Shown: positions 1-12,173 of the stretch, in pieces
How positions within the stretch are numbered: the first letter of the stretch is position 1
How the letters are laid out: every line of letters starts with the position of its first letter
Source of the DNA: Luscinia megarhynchos
Taxonomy: Eukaryota > Chordata > Aves > Passeriformes > Turdidae
Direction of reading: 5' to 3'
DNA length: 64,000 nucleotides
NCBI GenBank assembly: GCA_034336665.1
Contig: JAPFBE010000002.1
Location: 36,063,406-36,127,405 of the forward strand
Program-made: the position numbers and the translations under genes
The notes under the pieces: generated by a model
What the model was told of the DNA's origin: nothing
Database searches by the model: none
What the model saw: only the letters and a program-made list of their open reading frames with translations

Positions 1-2285
1 AAGTTATTTCAGAGATTAGAGTCATGCATTAATGAAGACATCATTACCTGATAACACAGTCATTAATATGTCTTACTGCTAATTATTTTTGTCATTAGAA
101 AACAATGATCTATGGCTACAAATTTTTACAGGAAGATATCAACAAAATTTACTCTTATCTTGTATTAAGCACACAACAAATGGAGATATTTCACAGAATT
201 TCACAGGGTTTAGACTCCACAACAGGATACTAGTAATGATTTTATGAACTTTAGAGATGTAGAGTAAATAAACATATAGAATTTTAAAGACTAGTTCATA
301 AAATCTCTTAAAGGAAATGCCATTGTCATAATCAAAACATTGTATCATACAATAAGAACTTCTGAAGGGAAATTAATTTAATAATTTTTTTGTTTGCTTT
401 GATTCGGTGGTGCATAATGCAGTGGGGCAGCTGTGCTGAATGGGACTCTTTTGGGTGACTTCTATGCACTTTGGAATAGATCTTTAACTGTTTTGCTGTT
501 GTTATTTTGATTTTTATTCCATATAACACTGTTATGGGCCAAATACATTAAGAATGTATAAATGTAATTATACCACAATGCAAGTGGACACAAACAAGAA
601 TCCCTTAATTAAGGGATTAATTCAAAGCTTGTCAAGTTAATAGAATTCCACCTTCTCTGAAGGTGAAGAAACAGTATTAACAAAATACTATACTCAATAA
701 TTAGAGACAGAAAGGGAAAAACTTTCAATTCCTGCTCCTACAGTGTGATCAATACTGTGTCACCAAAATCACACACTTTAGGCTTAGTCTTACAATAAGT
801 CTGCAGACTGCCACCAGCAGTTGAATTTGATCAAAAAAAGTGACTGCAAAAGAATAAATGGTCATAGTGTATAACCTTGGGGTATATAACTATTTTTAGA
901 GACAAATATTCAGAATGAAAATTCTTATAACTAATCCAGCACATCCTCTAAAAACTAAAGGAACATTTATTTGTGAGCAAGAAAATACATTAAGAGCAGA
1001 TTGGATATCTCCATTCTTTTCTTCCCCAGATCTGTATACTCACTTTCCAGGATCTCCCCATTTTTTATTTTTTTTTAATTTTATGTCAGTTCTGGAGCTC
1101 CTGTTCTTTTCCCCAGAAGTCATCCATATATCAATACATTCATTCCCCAAGGTGCCTCAGAAACATCCATTCTGCAGGGAAAGAGTAAAATTGGCATTCT
1201 AATAGTTGAGCATCAGTCCCATAAGACAGATTTGGCACAGCCTAGCACCCAGAGCATTCACTTGCTTCCAGGCACTATCAGCATGAAACACACTGGCATG
1301 ATCTATTTGCCTGTCCCAGCCCCTTTGAAAAGCTACAGATGAACATGAGCAGTCCTAATCAGTCTGCAGGATTTTAAAACAGGTCACAAATTCCTTATAT
1401 CCATATCTTTAATGTAAGATACAGGCTAAAATGAATAATTTGGTGGGGGAGACAGACCAGGGGAATCTATATCTAGAAGGCAAAATGTTTACAACATCAA
1501 TCACAAGCCTTTGCAGCCTGAACTTTAGACTAGAGGAAAGAGAAGGTAGAATCAGCTAACCCATGGTTATATACTGTGTCTTCTAGAAATACATGCAGCC
1601 TTCATTTTATTTACTTTTGAAGTGAAGCTTGATAAAGAGAACTCTGTAAAGGCAAAAACAGGAGAAGTAAGGATAAAGATAATAAAACAGAGCTGAGATG
1701 TCAAGTCTTACTCCTAGTCCATAAACCAGTACCAGAATGGTTTCAACCGAAACCTTCCCTAACATTACAGCCTTGGTGAGAGAAACATCACAGAAAGATT
1801 TTCCCTTGTCAGTTCAGCATGAAATATTGTGTTCATTTAATATATATATCAAGTTTAAAAAAAAATTCTTTCATGTCAGTAACAAGTCTGTTTACCTGTG
1901 AAAACAAATATCACACTGCATTGCAGATATATTATCAAGATATGTCACTTTTTAGTCAGCAAAAGTTGTTCCCACCTACCCTTACTATCTTATATTTTCC
2001 TTCCTTTTCTCATAAAATTAGGCTAGCCACTATTTTCAGAAGAATGTGAGGTTTTTTTATTCCTGATTCTAAGGATCTAATGCTTTTTCACTATACTGTC
2101 ATTTATGTCACTGAAATTCAGGAAATCTTATCTTAGCACTCTTAAATATTTAAGCAGCAAGAGCTATTTGTAAACAAGGTTATAGGTTCTATTTCAGGTG
2201 TTCAAAAACTGGAACAACCACTGTCAGTGAAACTGTAATGCTAGAGAGAGTATGAGGGATTTTTGTGTATCCTCTGAAATCTTAC
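1..2285. other. AT-rich unique DNA, no gene seen
   Basis: No interspersed repeat, RNA gene or convincing exon is visible here. The open frames are short and have no flanking splice signals or protein-like composition. If the minus-strand gene proposed for this window is real, this is intron or 3' flank. Confidence 0.5.
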
Positions 2286-2386
2286 CCATCTTTCCTTTTC
2301 TTCCAACAGGACTAAATAAATATTACAGGCACACAAGTAATCCCTCAACCCACATAAATGCAGCCCTGTATACTGCAAGGGTATTT
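2286..2386 (-). CDS. Candidate coding exon (minus strand), unknown protein
   Basis: On the minus strand a 101-nt open segment lies between an acceptor ending in TTTTACAG and a donor GATGG|gtaagatt. It starts with two bases of a split codon and ends in phase 0. The 33 codons read IPLQYTGLHLCG... to ...VLLEEKERW. I do not recognise the peptide. It would be the most 3' exon of the proposed minus-strand gene, but its phase link to the exon at 6541-6696 is not established. A chance open segment beside a good donor is a real alternative. Confidence 0.2.
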
Positions 2387-2905
2387 CTGTAAAACGAATT
2401 CTGGGAAGAATACACTTTTTTTGACAACATAATGCAGTCAATGGGCAATATCAAAACACTATGTAAAAGACACTGCAAAAGGAAAACTTAGAACTTTAAA
2501 ACACGTCTGCTGCTGCCTCTTCTTAAAGAAATATCATTTGTCCCAGAAGAAATTGTTTTGTTTTATAGTATAATTTGTTCAGTACAGGAGTAACAGTACA
2601 TTAAAGGAGCCAATATGCATCTCCCTGCACACTGGGAGCACTCAGCATGCAGTGCTGAGCCTGTACCTGGGGGGTTCTGTTAGTTTGTCTTCCAAATACC
2701 AGTGATTTACTCACATCCATTCTTCCAAGCAAATTAAAAGCTAATCACCATTATCTTCTGGAGAAGAATGGATAAAGTCACTATGGAGATTTCTTTTAAC
2801 TGTAGCATTTGTATCTTGATATTTGAATGGAAAAAATTATTTCATTGAAAAGGCCAACAAGGGAAAAACACAGTTCTTACAATAACACCCCATTAGGAAC
2901 AGAGA

Positions 2906-2922
2906 TTTTTTTTTTTTTTTTT
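2906..2922. repeat. Poly(T) tract, 17 nt
   Basis: An uninterrupted run of 17 T. No recognisable retrocopy or SINE body is attached on either side, so it is scored as a simple mononucleotide repeat. Confidence 0.9.
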
Positions 2923-3802
2923 AACTGAGATTAAACAGTAAGAAAACAAGCAAACAAGAAAAAGGTCATTCAGTGAAGATCTGAAACTCACATAGGTGAA
3001 AAATCACCTGAAAACTCCCACATCATTATCTAAATTCAGTTTTGTCTCCTAGTCCTCACAGAAAGAAAGGAGCTAATTACAAGAATAACTAAGAGTAGCC
3101 ATTCTACAGCATGGTTGCCCTGGTTCTTCTCACGACAGAATTCAAATCCTTCCATTAAACCTGAGGGAGTTCACACACAGTGCTCGCTGGGAGAGAGGTG
3201 ACTCTGAAATTCATTTCTGCTAAATAGGGGATTATGCAAAGGACCAATCCAGGGTCCTTTGATATCTGCTACATCTACATGCTTCATGGAGGAAAATCAT
3301 GGATAAAAGCAGACTCCTGACACATCCTTTTATCAGGAAGCAAGTCATAGCCTTGTGTTTAAACATTCATATTAGAGAAGCCTTTAAAAAGAAGAAAAAA
3401 TGAAAGGGGCTTTTACTAGCTTTTTCTGACGAAGACTTAAAATTTTAAAAGGCTAAATAAGGTTTAAATAAGGCCTAAACAGGAAGAAATTGCTTCTACT
3501 GAGATTATTGAGCAAGTAAAGGAAAAAAACATTTTTTTAACCACAAAACTCCTATCAGTTCTCATTATTTTGAAAACTGGAAGCATTCTGTTATAAAATT
3601 TTAAGCATGTTCTTCTGCAAAATTTTACAAATTGGATATTGTACTTAAAAGTGGTCTTTTAAGGTTTGTATTTTTGGTTTGCTTGTACTTTCACACCAGT
3701 GAGTCTGCCTCAGCAGAAGACGAGTATGGAGCTCCACCTAAAGGCACAAATCTAAAGCTCTCCTTGAGAAATGTGACCAGACAACTTACCAAAGTTTCGC
3801 TT

Positions 3803-3809
<7 letters not shown>

Positions 3810-3837
<28 letters not shown>
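3810..3837. repeat. Poly(A) tract, 28 nt
   Basis: A run of 28 A followed by an A-rich segment with C and G interruptions to about 3862. It is the longest homopolymer in the window. The sequence before it does not resemble a known transcript or SINE, and there is no obvious target-site duplication, so I do not call a retrocopy. Confidence 0.9.
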
Positions 3838-4428
3838 CACAAAAAAAACAAAGAAAGGGGGGAAAGTTTATTGATTGCCTTGAAGACAGAGCAAATGGAG
3901 AGAAAAATCACAGTACCTGCAGAGGCAGGAGCAGTATAGCTCTACCTCTGCCACACTGCACTTCAGCAAACTATATCCTCAGAGCAATTATCTCAGCTTT
4001 GGTGCTAGATCAACACAACTACAGAGCTGTACCTGGGTGATGTGGCTTTGTGCACTAGAACACTTCTTGGGATGGACACTCCTTGGGTATCTCTCAGTGA
4101 AATCCCACTGCAGCCCAGCAGCAGCCCCAGATGTTTCCTAAAAGCAGGAGCACAAATGGGACTTATCTTTAACTTTGCACTTCAGCTATCTTTTGAGCCT
4201 CTAAAATCCAGAAAGCCCAAAGAGTCACATTTCAATGGCACTATTATACCCCAGACTTTGAGGGTACATCTTTTCAGTCAGGAGTGGAACATGTTAATCT
4301 GTGTGTTCAGCTCCAGTGTTGCAAACCTCAATATTACAGTTCTCTCATTTGATTAAATACTGGCTTTGTAATTCCTCAAATTAAATATGTTTGTATTAGC
4401 TTAATTTATATTCTTATTATTTTTGCAG

Positions 4429-4470
4429 AAAACCTGCTCATTTTCTTAACAAAGACAATTAAACAAAGAG
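4429..4470 (+). CDS. Candidate small exon on the plus strand (weak)
   Basis: A strong acceptor (pyrimidine/AT-rich tract ending in TTATTTTTGCAG at 4428) is followed after 42 nt by a donor AAAGAG|gtaagaaa. One frame is open and reads NLLIFLTKTIKQR, starting with two bases and ending in phase 1. It is isolated: no neighbouring plus-strand exon was found. It may be an exon of a non-coding RNA, or chance. Confidence 0.12.
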
Positions 4471-6540
4471 GTAAGAAATAATTAGATACATAGCACTTGC
4501 TCTGTCGAAAAGAAACAATAAAACTAAGCTGAATTTTTACACTATTTGACATAACTGGTGCAATATTTAACAGTTGTGCTGCCTAAAAGCAGATATAATA
4601 TTTCCTGTTATTCACTATTTGAACTGTCTGATGTTGTACTCATGGCAGGATAATATTCCAGGTGCAAGACACTGTTCATTCAGCATGGAGACTTGAGCAG
4701 TTGCTGCAGTTTCAGAGTTCTGAAACTCACTATGCACCCATCACAAGAGAGATCACTATTAGCAAAGGTGCTCACACATTCACCAATGAAATGCAATGAG
4801 GGAGAAAGCATGTGGCAGCTAGATGCTCCCTAGGTTTATGGCATTTAACATAAAATTGAATTACTTTTTTTTCTTTTATACATGTATTATATTACCAAAA
4901 GCATCTGGGACTTAGACCAAGACTGATTAAGCCCTAGCACCATTTGTAAGGTGCTAGTATCTGTATGCAGAATCTCTTCATCCTCCTAAAGTTTTCTCTA
5001 CTCTCCTGCACCCTTTCAAAAAGCAAGTTCACACGTACATGAAAAAACACACAGGTGAAAAGCAAAGCATCTCGCTGGTTTGTCTCTCACCTAACACATT
5101 TAATGTACAATTTACAGATGATCCATTCAAAGGGGTCATCAAGTTCTTAATGCTATGCTCGCTCCTCTGGTTTTATGCTTTATAGCAGGAAGTCCCTAAA
5201 CTTACAAACTTGTCAAGGGAGAAAATAGTGAAAAAAATGGAGACAAAAACAAAAAGAAATCTTTAGCCAAACACCAAAAAGTGTGGTTAAACACTCATGA
5301 CAACCACAGACTAATAGAAAAGGATTTCAAGTAACCACAGATTGGCTACTGTGGCTGGACAGATGAATTTTTAAAAAGTGTGATTTCACACTGCAGTGGC
5401 AGGTGGTAAGAGCATTGACTTCTGTTCACTGTGCTGTAAACAATGACACCAGAATCAACACCGACTTTTTCAATTCTATACACTGTTGCTCAACTGGCAA
5501 AGAAGAAAAAAAGTTAGGCACTTCACATCTTTCCCAAAGGAAACACTTTTGAGTGAAAAATGGGAAATAGGGAGTGACTTCTCAGACAACTCATCTCACT
5601 TTCTACAGGGCTGCTTTAAATTACTTAATTAATGAGGCATTCAAAGATATGTCACTGAGCTGCAGTATCCTAGGGACATACCTCACACCTTCAGTGTCAA
5701 ACAACATTGATATTTGAGCATTGTTACTGACTAAATATCACAAAAGAAATGAAAAGTGGACATAGAAGATAAGAACCATGAGAAACGATAAAAAGCTGAT
5801 GATATCTGTGCAGGAAAAGTAAAAGTAGAGTCAGAAGAGTATTCCAAATATCAAGTCAGAAAAGCAACCATCACAGAAAGAGAACACAGTACATGGGACA
5901 ATATAAGGCAAAAATATTCAACTGTAAATTAAAGAACTAGCAAAAAACAGCAGTGGCAAGAGGATCAGTGAAAATTGTTGTACTGACACAGAAACTCAAT
6001 GGCTATTGAAGAAAATTGCATCCAAAAAATTAAAATCTCAAGGTCAAAACAAATAGAAGGATAGGCAATCAAGGGCCCACTGGGAGCAGAGAAGGTGTTT
6101 GGTATGGGAGAAGGAAAAGCAGAGAGCTGGGATAGAGTGGCTGACTTGCAATGCAGAACAAGGCAGAAGTGGAAATAGATAGCTATGCAAGTAGGACTTA
6201 GAGCTGTAGACACCTTTAATTTCGATATTGTAGATGAAATAAGTTTTATAAATATTTTATTAAATACATTAAATTTGAGACAAAATTTCTGTCCAGAAGC
6301 TGGACTTTATTTTTTCAAATGATGGATATGAACTGTAGAACTAGAAGCAAAGTGTTGCACATTGAGGTAATTCCTCCTTTCCAGTTTTCCCTTTCTTTCA
6401 CATTTAGTATACAGCACAGATCATCCTAATTACAATTAACTTAAAACTGCTTCTTAAATTACTGAATGCATACATTGCTGAAGATAACAGTAAAATACTA
6501 AGATACTTAACCGATATGCAGGAAAAGCTCAACAACTTAC
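4471..6540. other. AT-rich unique DNA, no gene seen
   Basis: About 2 kb with no repeat family, RNA gene or exon that I can support. Open frames are short and lack splice context. Confidence 0.5.
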
Positions 6541-6696
6541 ACACCCTGGAATAACAGTTCTTTCTCTTGTGCTAAAAATGCAAACTCTTTCCAGTTTAGC
6601 ACAGCAAGAGATTCAGTGTTCTGAAGACAATTTTCAGGACAAGGTCCAGAGGAACTAGAACTGTAGATGACACTCAGCCCCCACATGAGAAAATGT
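6541..6696 (-). CDS. Candidate coding exon (minus strand), unknown protein
   Basis: A 156-nt open segment on the minus strand. The acceptor is a T-rich tract ending in GATTATGATTTCAG and the donor is GGTGT|gtaagttg. The 51 complete codons begin HFLMWGLSVIYSSSSSG and end ...AQEKELLFQG. The frame starts after one base of a split codon and ends in phase 2. Joined directly to the exon at 10066-10173 it would create a TGA stop across the junction. So either an unseen exon lies between them, a different acceptor is used, or this segment is not coding. I do not recognise the peptide. Confidence 0.27.
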
Positions 6697-7351
6697 CTGA
6701 AATCATAATCAAAGAAGTTGCCCACCACAACTATGAAACATCATTCAAATACCCTGAAGAGTCAACAAATAGACCACAGTAATTCCAGAGACAAATATTG
6801 GTGCACAGATTTCTCTCATTTCATTTCATCTTACAAGCTCCTTTAAATATTATTATTTAGACCTTGTGGGAATTTACACATATGACCTCTTACTATTTAT
6901 CCTCTTCTGAAAAAGTGCTATTAATTGATAAGTATATCATGTTCAACCTCTTTCAAAGTTGAGCGACCTCCAAAACAGGCATTTAGAAGTTATATTTATG
7001 AAAATAATCCCATTATGCAAAGCACCATTTCCTAAAAATATGCTCTGTTGTACAGATGAACATTTTCTTTTGAAATCTGTGCAGAACCAACCTACCTGCT
7101 GTGCTTTATTACAGAATACAAAGTTATCATGAAAATAAACAAAAACCTGGTTGCCTTTTCAACTGTGCAGAAGCTTCCAGCAAAAATTGCACTTTCTTTT
7201 CAGGAATATGGTTCACTCCCCTTTTCTCCCCCTTTTGCAAATTTCTGATCAGTTTATATATTGATCTTGAAGACTGATGGGACTCCAAAGGAGTGTATCA
7301 TGCCTGTACAGCTTGAAAACTCTCCCGCTTATCAAGGTTGGTAGAAGCATG

Positions 7352-7485
7352 CAGATTGCCTGGAGAAGTTGTGGATGTCTTCTGTGACACATGAAATGTG
7401 TCCTTGTCCAGAGCACAGGGGCTGGAACTGGATGATCTTTAAAGGCCCTTACTATGGTTTTATAAAACTATAGTTTTATGATGAT
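7352..7485 (+). repeat. CR1 LINE 3'-end fragment
   Basis: The stretch contains the CR1 3' block: a TTGCCTGGAGAAGTTGTGGATG-like segment, then GGGGCTGGAACTGGATGATC, then a degenerate tail related to the CR1 terminal repeat. It is in plus orientation and severely 5'-truncated, as most bird CR1 copies are. The copy is diverged, suggesting an old insertion. Confidence 0.75.
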
Positions 7486-8189
7486 AGACCATACTGAATA
7501 AACACTGCAGATGATTGTGCCAAAGTTTAAGCTACTCCATCTGAGCCCAACACAGTAATCCAGCTGGGTCCACCAGATGCTCCCAGCTAGAAACAGTACC
7601 ACTATTCTTCCACTGGTCAAAGCCTCCTTCTTATCTTAGCCTGCTTGATCTCTGATACAAATACTGAAATCACCTGAGGCATTGCCATGCAGTGGACATA
7701 TTCTGTACAGGTGAAATGTTCTCCTGACTAGCAGGTCTGGGAATTTCATCCTCAGTGAGCACCAGATGCATCTAATTGGCAATCACTAAGTTACTATATC
7801 ACACAGAGAAGAACCATAAACAAGAAACAATAAAGAGTAGTGGGTAGCAGACTTGATGCCAGAATGCCATTTGGCAGGCCCTTTGTTCACAGACTTGTCA
7901 AAGATTTCAGACATCACTCATCCCAACAGAGCTTTATTCCTCACTGCTTCTCCACAAGCAGTTACCGAATGTGTTACACTGAAGCACTAACACAGCCATT
8001 TTCCCCAAGAAAGACAAACCATCTGCCTGTCAGTCCTGTCTGAGAGCTGGTGCTTGAACTGATTCCCAGTCTGCCCAGTACAATAATGAAAGAGGATTTA
8101 TTTGAATGTTAGAAGAAACAGCCTACATGCCCAGCAGCAATGCACATGAGAAGGAAAAGAGCTTGCAGTTGTCAGTCATCTGTATTTCA

Positions 8190-9030
8190 ATAGAATCACA
8201 AAGTCATTAAGGTTGGAAAAGATCTCTAAGATCAAGACCAACCCTCAACTAGTACCACCATCACGTTCACCTCTAAACCATGTCCTCAGATGCCATATCC
8301 ACACATTTTCTGAGCTCTTCCAGGATGGTGATGCCTCCACTTCCCTGGGAAGCCTTTTCTAATGCTTGGTCACTGTCTCCATGAAGAAATTTTTCTAATA
8401 CCTAACTAAACCTTCTCTGACATAACTTGAGAGAATTTCCTCTTGATCCATCTCTTATTAGCTAGCAGAAGAGGCTGAAATCCACCTCAGTACAACTTCC
8501 TGTCTGGTAGTTTTATAGAGCAATAAGGTTTCCCTTTGCTCTAGCATAAACAACCCCAGCTCCTTCAGCCAGTTCTCATAAGACTTGTACTTTTCACCAA
8601 CTTCATAGCCCTTCTCTGAACACATTCCAGCTCCTCAAAGTTTTTGGTGTAGTGAGGGGCCCAAAGCTAAACAAAAGACTTGAAGTGCAGTCTCAGCAGT
8701 GCCTTGTCCAGGGGGATGATCATTTCCCTGTTCCTGCTGGCCACCCTATTTTTGCTACAAATGAGGATGCCATTGGCCTTCATGGTCACCTGCACACACT
8801 GCTAGGTCATGGTCCATCTGCTGTCAGTCAGCACTCCAGGGTCCTTTTCTGCTGATCTGCTCTCCAGCCACGCTGACCGGAGTCTAGAGCACTGCAAGGG
8901 GCTGGTTCTGACCCAAGTGCCTTATACAACTTACGTGAACCTCATAGAATTAGCCTCTGCCCATTGTTCCAGCCAGTCCAGATCCCTGTGCAGAGCCCTC
9001 CCACCCTCTAGCAGATTGACAGCCCACACA
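8190..9030 (-). repeat. CR1 LINE, 3' portion, 5'-truncated
   Basis: About 840 bp matches the CR1 3' region in reverse. The terminal end is at 8190 (ATAGAATCAC then AAGGTTGGAAAAGATC). It is followed by the conserved CR1 blocks for the 3' untranslated region and the last part of ORF2, for example GTAGTGAGGGGCCCAAAGCT and GATGCCATTGGCCTTC. The open frames inside (8652-9075) are by-products of this relic, not host genes. The 5' end stops near 9030, the usual incomplete reverse-transcription truncation. The copy is interrupted by many substitutions and is not active. Confidence 0.88.
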
Positions 9031-10065
9031 AAAAAGGGCCACCCCTGGGGCAGGCCTAGAGTTTATTTAAACTGAACCCCTAACACTAAACAAACTACTG
9101 GCCATCTTCAGGTAAGTGGGCTGGCTCCCCTTAGCAGTAAATTGAAGAACTGAGCCCAACAGCCTTTAGCTGGCAAGGACAGCCTTCACTGAAAGAAATA
9201 AGGACTAAGCATGAAGAGTTTATGACCTCCTGGGACAATGATTGAATAATGAATATGATTGTCTTCCTTATCCCTGCTGGAAGCTTGTTTACTTCATCTT
9301 ATGGTATTACATCTTGCTCACACAGAGGGTGCCTTTGAATACCATGTGCATCTGAACAGAGTCACAGCTGATGGACCCTCGGGCAGGACCAATGTCTATC
9401 AGTATAATTTTTAACTTTAATTTTAGTCTTCTGTTCCTGTGGTTTGGTGAGGGAAAAAGGCTAGAAATCACTGTTGATGTCTCAAATTCTCTGTGTACAA
9501 AATATTGTGATTAAATATCTCACAGATAAAAGCTGTTATGTATAATTTTCATAACATGTAAGATATTATATGTAAAATTATTTTAGCTTTAATTCAAAGG
9601 GAAAGTGATAAATAATGGGACCTAGAAGGGATAAATAAAAAGTCAATAAGGAGGTAAATACAAAGATGGGAATTTAAGTTAAATGTTTTATTGGTGATGT
9701 ATACTAGCATATAATTACTTGAATTGATAATCCTATTTTACATATTTAGGTATATACGAATCTTCTTTGCTTTCAGAATGAAACAATATGGCAGTGTTAG
9801 TACATATAAGCACCTGAATCACACCAAATAATACTGACAGCTTGATTGGGAACAATAAGTGAATAGCAGACCTGTGGGACTGAGCTTCATGCTGTTAAAA
9901 TGTGAATTTATGCAATATGTTGCTGCTGGGCTTGCCTGGCATTCAGACAACTTTGCAGATGTCAATTTACCTGTGTAATCATATGATAATTTAGTAAAAT
10001 TAGCATGAAATACTTCAGTATCTCCATATAGTTAGCTCATAATTTTAAAGTAAATATGTACTTAC
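9031..10065. other. AT-rich unique DNA, no gene seen
   Basis: No repeat or exon could be supported between the CR1 copy and the candidate exon at 10066. A consensus-like plus-strand donor (CTTCAG|gtaagtgg near 9109) has no convincing exon before it. Confidence 0.4.
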
Positions 10066-10173
10066 CAAGGTGTTTTCTTGCCCTGTGGTTTCACAGTGAC
10101 TTTGTTTACTGGTTTATTATGTGTATGTGGAAGGTGTTGAAGCAGAGGTGTCACAGAAATGCTACTCAAAATA
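10066..10173 (-). CDS. Candidate coding exon of proposed minus-strand gene
   Basis: A 108-nt minus-strand open segment. The donor CACCTTG|gtaagtac is nearly perfect, and the acceptor is CTTGCCTTCATCAG. Only one frame is open: ILSSISVTPLLQHL... to ...VTVKPQGKKTP, starting after one base and ending in phase 2. The exon proposed just upstream (10738-10802) ends in phase 2, so the two join in frame and supply an Asn codon. The lysine-rich end looks soluble. Protein unknown; no domain recognised. Confidence 0.42.
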
Positions 10174-10737
10174 CTGATGAAGGCAAGATAATACATTGTG
10201 GAATGTGGAAAAAAATGTGAAACATCCATATACTTTCCTGTACTGTAGTAAATGAATTTATTCTTTTTGCTAGAAAGGTAAGCATAAAAAAAACCCCCAA
10301 AACACACACACACAAACCCACAAGCAAATCACCACTGTAATTAGCTTTATTTACAATCTGTACAAAGTTAAGTCCTCTCCAAAGAAATACAAACATCATC
10401 TAAGAGGAGCAGAGCTGATATATCCTTGATAATTGATAAATATATTTAATTTAAAATCTTTTGGCAAACAGGCATTCACAGTCCTCTATGCTCCCAAACT
10501 GCTAGGATATCCATGCTAAGTTTTATCTCAGTTCCACCCTCAGATCTTCTGTTTGCTCTTGACCTGCCTCACATAAGTTTTCCCAGAGGTGCCCACAGTG
10601 GCTGATGGGCTCAGTGAGCTCTCCAGTGAGTCCATTACAGAGAGGGCTGGAGCCAGCTCTGTCCAGCACAGAGGATTGTGATACCTTCCTTCCGAGGACA
10701 TCCCTGCTGCTCCCACCTCCCAATACCAAAACCTTAC

Positions 10738-10802
10738 TTCCTAGAGCCAGAACAGTAAGATATACTTCCTTCTGAAACCAAAGCTTCAATTTCCCTGTAC
10801 TT
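10738..10802 (-). CDS. Candidate coding exon of proposed minus-strand gene
   Basis: 65 nt on the minus strand between acceptor GTTTTAATAG and donor CTAGGAA|gtaaggtt. In phase 0 it reads KYREIEALVSEGSISYCSGS and one further Arg, ending in phase 2, which fits the exon at 10066. One other frame is also open, so the frame choice rests on phase agreement with both neighbours. Protein unknown. Confidence 0.37.
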
Positions 10803-10951
10803 CTATTAAAACACATGTACAAATATATAGACAACAAGGAAGTGCAATCTTTTAAGTGAAAACATAATGAAATATTTTCTCATTTTCCCCAAAGGGAAAA
10901 ACAAGCTTTAAACAATTTTAAATTGAACCAAACATCATTCATCATTGTTAC

Positions 10952-10995
10952 CTCAGAATGGATAGTTTGGTTTTCAAAGCCAGACACAGCTGCTG
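10952..10995 (-). CDS. Candidate coding exon of proposed minus-strand gene
   Basis: 44 nt between an acceptor ending in AAAACTACAG and donor TCTGAG|gtaacaat. It starts with two bases of a split codon and reads AAVSGFENQTIHSE, ending in phase 0. That matches phase 1 from the exon at 13991 and phase 0 into the exon at 10738. FENQT could be an N-glycosylation sequon if the region were extracellular. The donor lacks G at +5, so it is weaker than its neighbours. Confidence 0.35.
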
Positions 10996-12148
10996 CTGTA
11001 GTTTTGCAGTAACTACATTGCAGGAAGGTTCTCCCCACCTACCAAGAAAAGCAGGAAAATAAATTCCACTCCAGTCACTGAAATATCCTGGTAGTAAGCC
11101 AAATCACACTTGTGTTGGGGGGAGGCAGGGAGAGGGGCTCTCTGTTCATATTGTCAGCATGATTCCCTTTTTGCCACAGAGGGCTTTCAGAGAGATGATA
11201 ATTTGCTTCCAGCACACTTTAATCACTAAAGATGTATTACTCAGCACATCCTAATTCACTATGAAAACCATGACTGTTCTTAACATAGTTTATAAAAGCT
11301 GAATGTGTAGCTATGACTTAGTTTCAGGTGGAAGAGTAAAGTTAGACAATAGCTACAAGGCATTAATCAGCCAGATCTGAAGCATGAGACTAGAAAATTA
11401 GGATACCTGGAAAGAACTGATTTTTAGTTGTACCTCCTCTGTAATTCCTGACTATATTTATTCAAGTAAACAATAAAAAAAAAAATAGAAGTTATGTACT
11501 GATGGTTTCTATGCTCAAAACTGTTCAGAAGCCAGGAATATACACCAGATGCTAACTCCTCATAAATAGGCATTATTAAGAGGGACATGTTCAGGTTAGG
11601 TGTCCATCACGAAGCAGCCCAGTACTAGGACATCTAGAACACGAATAAGTTTGTATTTCCAGGCTGTGTAAGCAACTCTCCCTAAATAGCACCAGCCTGG
11701 CCTAAATAATAAAGTTCTCCATCTGAAGTTTCTTTTCAGTTAAACAGATGCTACAAAGCATAAAATGTATTTATTTTTCAGTGATTATCTTAACAGAATC
11801 ACATCTGCTCATGCCTCACAAAAAATATTTCATTTGCGAAATATTGAACAGGCATTTGTTAAAGCAGTTCCACAACAGTTTAAAAGATCTCATAGATAAC
11901 TCTCTGTGAGATTTTTCTGTCTCTCTTTGTTGGCCAACATTTGCAGTAACTAAAGCAACACACTGTGGCAATTCCTAGATTGTCTTTTTGTCTCATTCTT
12001 TGTATGTTTCTACATTCATTTTTTCTTTTCCTTCACCTTTGATAATGCTGAGACATATGAATACTCAACTACCTTAATGAACATTTGGAATTTACTGGTT
12101 TAGGATAGTATAAATTATTTTAACAGACCAATCTGGGATCTAGTTCTT

Positions 12149-12173
12149 AAAAAAAAAAAAAAAAAAAAAAAAA
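12149..12173. repeat. Poly(A) tract, 25 nt
   Basis: A run of 25 A with no SINE or retrocopy body attached. A poly(T) run of 14 lies at 12422-12435. Confidence 0.9.

Noticed and set aside
8652..9075. Two overlapping plus-strand frames
   Set aside because: They are antisense to a CR1 copy and represent no host protein.
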